DNA of 11,238 nucleotides, from contig CALCYB010000196.1 in NCBI GenBank assembly GCA_937906485.1, positions 1 through 11,238 on the forward strand, in the 5' to 3' direction. The notes under the pieces are model-generated. The model made no database searches and was not told the origin of the DNA. It saw only the letters and a program-made list of their open reading frames with translations. Shown one piece after another: positions 1 through 5,882 of this stretch. This stretch comes from an uncultured Rikenellaceae bacterium. GTDB lineage: Bacteria > Bacteroidota > Bacteroidia > Bacteroidales > UBA932. The translations under genes and the position numbers were made by a program. How positions within the stretch are numbered: the first letter of the stretch is position 1; each line of letters begins with the position of its first letter.

Positions 1-889
1 CGTCCAGGTGCAGGTACAGCGGGTTGTTTTTCAGCTCAGGACTGATTTTCCCCAATGTTTTGAAATCCAAGTAACTGTCGTGAAAATCCGCTCCCAATAC
101 GATGCGGTCCAGAAAATCCCCCCAGTCGGAACCTCGTCTGAAGCCAAAAGATAAATAATCGGCATGAATCCGGGAAATTCCGTCATCGGCATATAGGTCT
201 TCAATCCGGGCTTCCTTTCCGGGATAGAAAGCAAAGGACCCCTTGACTTGGACTGCTTCAAACCCGCTTTTGTCGAGGGCTTTGACGGAGTGAACTTGCG
301 CAAACATCCCTTCTTCCCCCATCTCGATGCGGCTGGCCCGGATATCGATGCCGGACAGGTCCAGGTCGCTGAAATCAATGCACTCGGGGTCCCCGATTTT
401 GGGAACAAAAGGGTCGTAGAGGACAAAGCGGAAGTCCCGTATGCGGAGTTCTCCGATGCCCAGACGGGGAAAGACCATCGGGCTGTCACTTTCAGAGGGC
501 GTGTTTGGAATGCGGAAAATACGGAAGACATTGGACATCCCCTGCTGGTCTTCCACCTGGTAGCGGAAGGAGCCTCCACGGATGCTGATGCGGTTCAAGT
601 GCAGGTCGCCCCGCAGCAGACGGGTCGGGGAGAAGCTGACCGACAGCTTGTTGATACTGGCCAAGGTGTCTCCGGGCGTACCCAGGATGACGGCATCTTT
701 GATGATGATCTTGTTGAAAAAAACAATCATCACGCGATCGATCTGAGCCGTCCCGTCAATGTGCTTGTTCAGCAAGGCCGTAGCCTTCTTGCCTGCCCAG
801 GTCTGGAAAGAAGGCATCTGCATGGCCCAGGATCCGAACAAAGGGAGAAATCCCAGAACAATCAGCAGACCGATGAGTATTTTTTTCAG
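1..889 (-). CDS. TamB/AsmA-like translocation and assembly protein, N-terminal part (runs off left edge)
   Basis: About 296 N-terminal residues of a larger protein are visible. The frame begins with a short basic stretch (LKKIL) and a hydrophobic segment (IGLLIVLGFLPLFGSW), which is an inner-membrane signal anchor. After it come alternating beta-strand-like repeats (for example DRVMIVFFNKIIIKDAVILG and LHLNRISIRGGSFRYQVED), typical of the beta-taco/AsmA fold of TamB proteins that act in the periplasm in outer-membrane biogenesis or lipid transport. Divergent placement next to tsaD is, as far as I recall, common in Bacteroidota and supports the call. The start is uncertain. The frame is open from 922, but no ATG, GTG or TTG occurs before TTG 841 and ATG 823, both at or beyond the membrane anchor. 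CTG 889 is chosen because it retains the anchor and lies about 24 bases after the predicted transcription start. The family assignment rests on fold pattern and context. Confidence 0.8.
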   Translation of the reverse strand, partial: MKKILIGLLIVLGFLPLFGSWAMQMPSFQTWAGKKATALLNKHIDGTAQIDRVMIVFFNKIIIKDAVILGTPGDTLASINKLSVSFSPTRLLRGDLHLNRISIRGGSFRYQVEDQQGMSNVFRIFRIPNTPSESDSPMVFPRLGIGELRIRDFRFVLYDPFVPKIGDPECIDFSDLDLSGIDIRASRIEMGEEGMFAQVHSVKALDKSGFEAVQVKGSFAFYPGKEARIEDLYADDGISRIHADYLSFGFRRGSDWGDFLDRIVLGADFHDSYLDFKTLGKISPELKNNPLYLHLD

Positions 890-917
890 TGCTTTGATGA
901 TGATGCTTTTTAAATAA

Positions 918-948
918 CAAAGTTAGGAACTGTTTAAAAATTATCCAA
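918..948 (-). promoter_or_regulatory. Bacteroidota-type promoter for the tamB-like gene
   Basis: Read on the minus strand, TTG (948-946) is followed by 20 bases and then TAACTTTG (925-918). This matches the sigma-ABfr consensus TTG, 19-21 bases, TAnnTTTG. Transcription should start near 914-911, leaving a leader of only about 20-25 bases before the hydrophobic N-terminus of the gene. Confidence 0.65.
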
Positions 949-968
949 TATGATTCATATTTTATGAG

Positions 969-976
969 TAGATTTG
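969..976 (+). promoter_or_regulatory. Possible -7 promoter element for tsaD
   Basis: TAGATTTG matches the Bacteroidota -7 element TAnnTTTG and would start transcription around 980-982, about 13 bases before the tsaD ATG. No TTG is found at the expected -33 distance (945-949), so the match is partial. If it is correct, the TTG at 974 cannot be the tsaD start, because it lies within the promoter. Confidence 0.35.
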
Positions 977-994
977 CACAAAATTTATTGGATT

Positions 995-2020
995 ATGTCG
1001 CATCTGATCTTAGGTATAGAATCTTCTTGTGATGATACGTCTGCTGCGGTTCTGCGGGATGAAGTCCTTTTGTCCAACGTGATGGCTTCCCAACAGGTCC
1101 ATCAGCAGTACGGTGGTGTGATTCCGGAGCTGGCTTCCCGTGCGCATCAGCAGAACATTGTGCCGGTGGTCCATCAGGCCCTGGTGCAAGCCGGTGTGAC
1201 CTTGGCAGAGATAGATGCCATCGCCTTTACGCGCGGACCCGGTTTGTTGGGTTCGTTGCTTGTGGGTACCTCGTTTGCCAAGGGGCTCTCGGTCGCCATA
1301 GGAAAACCGTTGGTGGAAGTCAATCATTTGCAAGGTCATATCTTGTCCCATTTTATTCAACAACCGGGCCAATTCAAGGAGCCGCCCCGTTTTCCTTTTT
1401 TGGCATTGCTGGTCTCCGGCGGGCATTCGCAGATTGTCCGCGTGGATGACTACCTGACCTATGAAGTGATTGGCCATACCATTGATGATGCCGTTGGAGA
1501 GGCCTTTGACAAATGTGCCAAGATCATGGGTTTGGGCTATCCCGGAGGACCGGTGATCGACCGCCTGGCGAAGACCGGAGATCCGCATCGGTTTGTTTTT
1601 GCCAAACCCCGGATTCCGGACTTGAACTACAGTTTCAGCGGTGTCAAGACGTCGCTCCTGTATTTTCTGCGGGACCAGGTGGCCCTCGATCCGGATTTTA
1701 TCGTAAACAACCAGGCCGATATCTGCGCTTCCTACCAGCGTACACTGATTGATATCCTGATGGACAAGCTCTTGAAAGCGGTCAAGCAGACCGGCATTCG
1801 GGAAGTGGCCATTGCCGGTGGTGTTTCGGCCAACTCCGGACTGAGGGAACGCATTGTGGAAGAGGGTAAAAAGCGGGGATGGCGGACGCATGTGCCGGAG
1901 TTCAAGTTCACCACAGACAATGCGGCTATGATTGCCATCACTGGCTTGTACAAATATCGCAACGGATCGCGTGCTGAATTGGACCTGGCACCGATCTCCC
2001 GTGCGTTGGATTATCATTAG
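995..2020 (+). CDS. tsaD: tRNA N6-adenosine threonylcarbamoyltransferase TsaD
   Basis: TsaD transfers the threonylcarbamoyl group from threonylcarbamoyl-AMP to A37 of ANN-decoding tRNAs (t6A), working in the cytoplasm with TsaB and TsaE. The 341-residue length is normal for the family. The N-terminus has the diagnostic ILGIESSCDDTSAAV (residues 5-19), with ASKHA-type nucleotide-binding elements including RGPGLLGSLLVG (80-91) and VSGGHSQIV. Metal ligands are visible as H111 and H115 (NHLQGH) and D308 (TTDNAA). ATG 995 is chosen over the in-frame TTG at 974 because it gives the family N-terminus (MSHLILGIESS). The FAD oxidoreductase gene follows 8 bases after the stop, so the two are probably co-transcribed. 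Nothing in the protein is truncated or unusual. Confidence 0.97.
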   Translation: MSHLILGIESSCDDTSAAVLRDEVLLSNVMASQQVHQQYGGVIPELASRAHQQNIVPVVHQALVQAGVTLAEIDAIAFTRGPGLLGSLLVGTSFAKGLSVAIGKPLVEVNHLQGHILSHFIQQPGQFKEPPRFPFLALLVSGGHSQIVRVDDYLTYEVIGHTIDDAVGEAFDKCAKIMGLGYPGGPVIDRLAKTGDPHRFVFAKPRIPDLNYSFSGVKTSLLYFLRDQVALDPDFIVNNQADICASYQRTLIDILMDKLLKAVKQTGIREVAIAGGVSANSGLRERIVEEGKKRGWRTHVPEFKFTTDNAAMIAITGLYKYRNGSRAELDLAPISRALDYH

Positions 2021-2028
2021 ACCGAATT

Positions 2029-3585
2029 ATGAAGGAGTTTGAAGTGTCTTTTCCGGCGGCCCGTGTGCCAGCCGAGGCGGATTTCCGTCGGGCAGCAGCC
2101 CGCGCGATGGGATTGCCCGAGGCTCGTGTTGCCACTGTCGTTCCCATCAAACGTTCCCTGGATGCCCGGGGAAAAGAAATCCAATACCGTTACCGGCTGG
2201 TGGGTTATGCGGTTGGAGAACCGGGGCCTGCCCCGCGACGCAGATTTGTCTATCAGGATGTCCGTTCCGCTGAACCGGTGATTGTGGTCGGAACGGGACC
2301 TGCAGGGCTTTTCTGTGCCCTCAAACTCTTGGAGCTGGGCTTTCGTCCCTTGTTGTTGGAACGGGGAAAGGATGTGCATGAGCGCAAATTCGACATGGCA
2401 AAACTCTCCCGGGAAGGTCTGGTCAATTCCGATTCGAATTATTGTTTTGGAGAAGGTGGAGCCGGTACTTTTTCCGACGGGAAACTCTATACCCGTTCAT
2501 CCAAGCGGGGAGACATTTATGAGGTGCTGGAGCAGCTGGTCAACTTCGGCGCCCAAGAGCAGATCCTCTTGGAAGCCCATCCTCATGTCGGCAGCGACAA
2601 GCTGTCTGCCATCATTGAGAACATCCGGCATTGCATAGAGCAGCACGGTGGTGAATACCATTTCAACCGTCGGGTAGAACGTCTGCAGAAAACCGCTGCC
2701 GGATGGCAGGTGATTGCCGCTTGTGTGGATCAGCCCGGTGGGACAGAGATTTTTGAAGCCCGTTATGTGGTTTTGGCCACCGGCCATTCCGGCAAGGAAA
2801 TTTATGAATTCTTCCAGGACCAGGGCTGGTCGTTGGAAGCCAAAGGATTTGCGCTCGGTGTCCGGGCAGAACACCCGCAGTCCCTGATCAACCATGCGCG
2901 TTACCACGGTATGTACCAACCTTATCTCCCTCCGGCAGAATATTCCCTGGTGACCCAGGTGGAGGGGAGGGGGGTTTTCTCTTTCTGCATGTGTCCGGGA
3001 GGCTTGCTCATTCCTTCAGCTACCGCCCCGGGTGAACAGGTACTCAATGGGATGTCCAATTCCAGCCGTTCGTCCAAATGGGCCAATGCCGGAATTGTGG
3101 TGGCAGTCGAACCGGAAGATCTGACGGATTATCGGCAGTATGGGCCACTTGCCGCCCTCCGTTTCCAGCAGGAGGTCGAACAGAACATGTTTCGTGTCAC
3201 TGAATCTTTGCGTGCTCCAGCACAGCGGATGACGGATTTTGTGCGTCGCAAGGTCTCTGCGGACCTGCCCAAGTCCTCTTATCATCCCGGCACTTCGTCC
3301 CAACCCCTGCACGAGATTTTTCCCTCTTTTGTCGCGGACCGTCTGCGGAAAGCTTTTCCGGAGTTTGACCGAAAGATCCGGGGATACTATACCTCAGAAG
3401 CCTTGTTGCTGGCGGTCGAATCCCGGACTTCTTCCCCGGTGCGCATGCCCCGGGATCCCGAAACCCTGGAGCATCTTTCCTGTCCGGGCGTCTATCCTTG
3501 CGGTGAAGGAGCCGGCTATGCCGGAGGCATTGTTTCCTCGGCCCTGGACGGCATCCGGGTCGCCCTTTCGATTGCATCGAACTAA
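2029..3585 (+). CDS. FAD-dependent oxidoreductase (COG2509-like, function unknown)
   Basis: A 518-residue flavoprotein. Residues 1-75 form a small alpha/beta N-terminal domain ending near YRLVGYAVGE. A classic dinucleotide-binding Rossmann motif follows, VIVVGTGPAGLFCALKLLE (84-102), with the acidic residue E111 at the end of the second strand that normally binds the FAD ribose. Further features are NYCFGEGGAGTFSDGKL, a second ATG motif (VVLATGHSGKEIYEF) and a C-terminal FAD-closing segment, CPGVYPCGEGAGYAGGI. This architecture matches the uncharacterised FAD-dependent proteins of COG2509, which are distantly related to HI0933-type flavoproteins. No substrate can be inferred. It lies 8 bases after tsaD and probably shares its transcript; the next gene downstream has its own promoter. 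There is no signal peptide, so it should be cytoplasmic. Confidence 0.88.
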   Translation: MKEFEVSFPAARVPAEADFRRAAARAMGLPEARVATVVPIKRSLDARGKEIQYRYRLVGYAVGEPGPAPRRRFVYQDVRSAEPVIVVGTGPAGLFCALKLLELGFRPLLLERGKDVHERKFDMAKLSREGLVNSDSNYCFGEGGAGTFSDGKLYTRSSKRGDIYEVLEQLVNFGAQEQILLEAHPHVGSDKLSAIIENIRHCIEQHGGEYHFNRRVERLQKTAAGWQVIAACVDQPGGTEIFEARYVVLATGHSGKEIYEFFQDQGWSLEAKGFALGVRAEHPQSLINHARYHGMYQPYLPPAEYSLVTQVEGRGVFSFCMCPGGLLIPSATAPGEQVLNGMSNSSRSSKWANAGIVVAVEPEDLTDYRQYGPLAALRFQQEVEQNMFRVTESLRAPAQRMTDFVRRKVSADLPKSSYHPGTSSQPLHEIFPSFVADRLRKAFPEFDRKIRGYYTSEALLLAVESRTSSPVRMPRDPETLEHLSCPGVYPCGEGAGYAGGIVSSALDGIRVALSIASN

Positions 3586-3611
3586 ACTGACTAAAATAAT
3601 CCGAGGAATTC

Positions 3612-3642
3612 TTGTTCTTTAGAAAAGAAAATTGTATCTTTG
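3612..3642 (+). promoter_or_regulatory. Bacteroidota-type promoter for the zeta-toxin cassette
   Basis: TTG (3612-3614), 20 bases, then TATCTTTG (3635-3642) is an exact fit to the consensus TTG, 19-21 bases, TAnnTTTG. Transcription should start near 3646-3648, about 15 bases before the ATG at 3662. The spacer contains the inverted repeat TTCTTT-aga-AAAGAA (3615-3629), which could serve as an operator. Confidence 0.75.
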
Positions 3643-3661
3643 TTTCGAGTTGTAAACTATT

Positions 3662-4246
3662 ATGCCGAAACTATTCATCATTTCAGGTTGTAATGGAGCT
3701 GGCAAGACAACGGCTTCCTATACAATCCTACCTGAAATGTTGAGTTGTACGGAATTTGTAAATGCAGACGAGATAGCAAAAGGAATTTCCCCCTTTTCCC
3801 CGGAAAGTGCTGCCATACAGGCTGGCCGGATTTTGTTGGAACGGGTGGCGGATCTGCTGACCAACGGTAGGGATTTTGCAATGGAAACGACATTGGCTAC
3901 CCGGACGCATCTGAACATCATCCGTGACGCTCAGGAGAAGGGCTATGTAGTGACGCTGTTGTTCTTTTGGCTGAATGTTCCGGAACTGGCGATTGAGCGG
4001 GTTCGTCTCCGCGTCAAATCCGGTGGACACAATGTCAACGAAAAGACCATACGCAGACGCTACGATTTGGGTATCCGTCACTTGTTTGACCTGTACCTGC
4101 CGGTGTGCGAATATTGGATGCTGATTGACAATTCCAACTCTCCCGAGGTGATAGTGGAAGGCGGAAAAGGGATTACAACAAAAGTGCATAACAAAACCTT
4201 ATTTAACCAATTGTTCAACTGTTATGAGCGAATTAGAAACACGTGA
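3662..4246 (+). CDS. Zeta-toxin-family P-loop kinase (probable toxin)
   Basis: A 194-residue single-domain P-loop protein. A Walker A motif, GCNGAGKTT (9-17), sits directly at the N-terminus. NADEIA (34-39) supplies the acidic residue D36 at the position of the zeta catalytic aspartate. FAMETTLATRTH (72-83) and a basic SGGHNVNEKTIRRRY segment (120-134) match the family's substrate and phosphate-binding regions. Characterised zeta toxins phosphorylate UDP-N-acetylglucosamine and so poison cell-wall synthesis. Related zeta-like kinases may have other substrates, so the target here is inferred. The gene has its own promoter and its last 23 bases overlap a small ORF that is probably its antitoxin. 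By eye its base composition is more AT-rich than that of the flanking genes, suggesting acquisition. A housekeeping role as a small-molecule kinase is the main alternative. Confidence 0.87.
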   Translation: MPKLFIISGCNGAGKTTASYTILPEMLSCTEFVNADEIAKGISPFSPESAAIQAGRILLERVADLLTNGRDFAMETTLATRTHLNIIRDAQEKGYVVTLLFFWLNVPELAIERVRLRVKSGGHNVNEKTIRRRYDLGIRHLFDLYLPVCEYWMLIDNSNSPEVIVEGGKGITTKVHNKTLFNQLFNCYERIRNT

Positions 4247-4379
4247 AATAAGAGACAATATCCTTAGCGGGTTGAATCTTGCGTTTCAAAAACTCGTTCA
4301 GGAGAAAAAGAAAGATGACTCAGAACTGGCCTTTTCCCAAAAAGGACAGGTTGTGAAAGTCAAAGCAACTGAAATCTGA
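4224..4379 (+). CDS. Small protein, candidate antitoxin of the zeta-like kinase
   Basis: A 51-residue ORF starting at the ATG inside the 3' end of the kinase gene (23-base overlap, different frame) and ending in TGA at 4377-4379. The overlap implies translational coupling. Residues 1-30 are charged and predicted helical (start MSELETREIRDNI; core LNLAFQKLVQEKKK). After a turn at DDSEL, the tail is a short strand-like AFSQKGQVVKVKATEI. I recall similar 50-70 residue proteins beside zeta-like kinases in Bacteroidota, but I do not recognise a named family, and this is not the classical epsilon antitoxin. The antitoxin role rests on size, overlap and position. Placing the antitoxin gene second is the reverse of the commonest order. 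Confidence 0.7.
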   Translation: MSELETREIRDNILSGLNLAFQKLVQEKKKDDSELAFSQKGQVVKVKATEI

Positions 4380-4406
4380 TTTTTGTTTACTCTGCTACCG
4401 AACAAA

Positions 4407-5882
4407 ATGAAAGAAACCCAACTGATCATAGAAGATGCTCCCGCCAGGCGGGCATCTTCTTTTTCTTTGAATCAGGCTTACCGTTTTTTTGGGGTAGGCC
4501 CGGAAGAATTGACCCAGCTGACCGCCACTGCTTTGGAGCGGGGCGGTGACTATGCTGATTTTTATTTTGAATACAGTACCTCCGATGATCTGATGCTTCG
4601 CGACGGGGAGGTGAGCTCCGTAGGGTCTCACGTCGATTATGGTGTGGGGGTGAGGGTACTGTCCGGAGAAATGACCGGTTATGCCTATGCGGAAAAGACG
4701 GACCTGGAGAGCATCCGTTCGGCTGCGCAGATGGCCGCTTCGATTGCCCGGCAGTCCCAGCGTTCTTATGTTGCGCCCCAACCTGTGACCTTGACCGCAG
4801 CGCGCAACCTCTATCCCGTCCTGAAAACCTGGGACACCTGTCCGGTCCTGCAGCAGAAAGAATTTCTCAAGGAACTGGATGAGCTGGTCCGTAGCCGTGA
4901 TTCCCGGATTCTGAAAGTCATAGCCCGATTGTCGCATTCCCATTCCAGGATCTTTTTCTGGAATTCCGAAGGACTGCAGCATACGGATGAACGTCCGATG
5001 GTTTCCTTGTCGTTGTCCTGCATCATGAAAGAAGGCAGCCGTGTGGAGAATTTCAGTTCATCCCGGAGTTTTCGATCGGGTGCAGAAGCACTGACACCCC
5101 AGCTGCGTGAGGAACTGGCCGAAGAAGTGGTGACCTGTTGTTCGCGGATGATGGAGGCGGTACAGCCTGCTGGTGGGGTGATGCCTGTCGTGATGGGGGC
5201 CGGAGGAAGCGGTATCCTGCTGCACGAGGCCATGGGACACGCATTTGAAGCAGATTTTAACCGCAAAGGGACCTCGGTCTTTTCGGACAAGATGGGACAA
5301 CGGGTGTGTCCGGCAGGGATTACCATTGTGGATGACGGGACCCTACCGGCCAATCGTGGGGCTGTGAACTTTGATGATGAGGGAGTGGCCGGTCAACGTA
5401 CGGTGATGGTAGAGGATGGGATCCTGACTTCTTATCTGCATGATCGCATCAGTGCGAACTATTATGGGGTAGCCCCGACCGGGAATGGTCGCCGGGAATC
5501 TTTCCGCTACATGCCGTTGCCCCGTATGCGTGCCACTTATATGGAAGCCGGCAAGGCTCGGGAACAGGACCTGATCCGGGATATCCGAAAAGGCATTTAT
5601 GTGGACCATTTCTCCAATGGTCAGGTGCAGATCGGGGTGGGGGATTTTACCTTTTATGTAAAATCCGGTTACCTGATTGAAGATGGGCGCCTGACCCGTC
5701 CGATCAAAGATACCAACATCATTGGTAATGGCCCGCGGGCTTTGGCGGATATCGTCGGTGTAGCCGATCAGCTGAAAATTGATAATGGAACATGGACTTG
5801 TAGCAAGGAACAATATTGTGCCGTATCGTGCGGTATGCCGACTGTCCTGATCCGCGAATTGAATGTGGGAGGTATATCATGA
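4407..5882 (+). CDS. tldD: TldD metalloprotease subunit
   Basis: The catalytic subunit of the heterodimeric TldD/TldE (PmbA) zinc protease, which in E. coli cleaves unfolded peptides, matures microcin B17 and degrades the CcdA antitoxin. The HExxxH metal motif is intact (HEAMGHAFEADF, H273, E274, H278 counted from ATG 4407), and the C-terminal cysteine ligand is present at C465 (WTCSKE). The conserved N-terminal core begins near EELTQLTATALERGGDYADF, and the C-terminus has the family ending ELNVGGIS. ATG 4407 gives 491 residues. An in-frame TTG at 4467 gives 471 residues and lies just after a terminator hairpin, so the true start may well be 4467. The stop overlaps the pmbA start (ATGA). There is no signal peptide, so it should be cytoplasmic. 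Confidence 0.93.
   Translation: MKETQLIIEDAPARRASSFSLNQAYRFFGVGPEELTQLTATALERGGDYADFYFEYSTSDDLMLRDGEVSSVGSHVDYGVGVRVLSGEMTGYAYAEKTDLESIRSAAQMAASIARQSQRSYVAPQPVTLTAARNLYPVLKTWDTCPVLQQKEFLKELDELVRSRDSRILKVIARLSHSHSRIFFWNSEGLQHTDERPMVSLSLSCIMKEGSRVENFSSSRSFRSGAEALTPQLREELAEEVVTCCSRMMEAVQPAGGVMPVVMGAGGSGILLHEAMGHAFEADFNRKGTSVFSDKMGQRVCPAGITIVDDGTLPANRGAVNFDDEGVAGQRTVMVEDGILTSYLHDRISANYYGVAPTGNGRRESFRYMPLPRMRATYMEAGKAREQDLIRDIRKGIYVDHFSNGQVQIGVGDFTFYVKSGYLIEDGRLTRPIKDTNIIGNGPRALADIVGVADQLKIDNGTWTCSKEQYCAVSCGMPTVLIRELNVGGIS
4431..4468 (+). terminator. Rho-independent terminator of the kinase/antitoxin cassette
   Basis: The outer stem GAAGATG (4431-4437) pairs with CATCTTC (4453-4459). A two-base bulge leads to an inner GC stem, CCCGC (4440-4444) with GCGGG (4448-4452), closing a three-base CAG loop. 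A T-rich run follows at once (4460-4468, five T, C, three T). It lies 52 bases after the small-protein stop, where a terminator for the cassette is expected, yet it also falls within the open frame of tldD. It is therefore either a cassette terminator just before a downstream tldD start or an attenuator in the tldD leader. Confidence 0.75.

Noticed and set aside
248..913. Plus-strand open frame of 221 codons
   Set aside because: It is antisense to the tamB-like frame, which has the hydrophobic anchor and beta-repeat pattern; the predicted product has no domain-like features.
974..994. TTG 974 as an alternative tsaD start
   Set aside because: It adds seven residues not found in the family and overlaps the putative -7 element; ATG 995 gives the normal N-terminus.
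1010..2017. Minus-strand open frame covering nearly all of tsaD
   Set aside because: tsaD on the plus strand is unmistakable; the opposite frame is open only because of its codon composition, and its product is low-complexity and unfamiliar.
5058..5353. Several short minus-strand frames within tldD
   Set aside because: They oppose the HExxxH region of tldD, overlap each other, and have no promoter or recognisable product.
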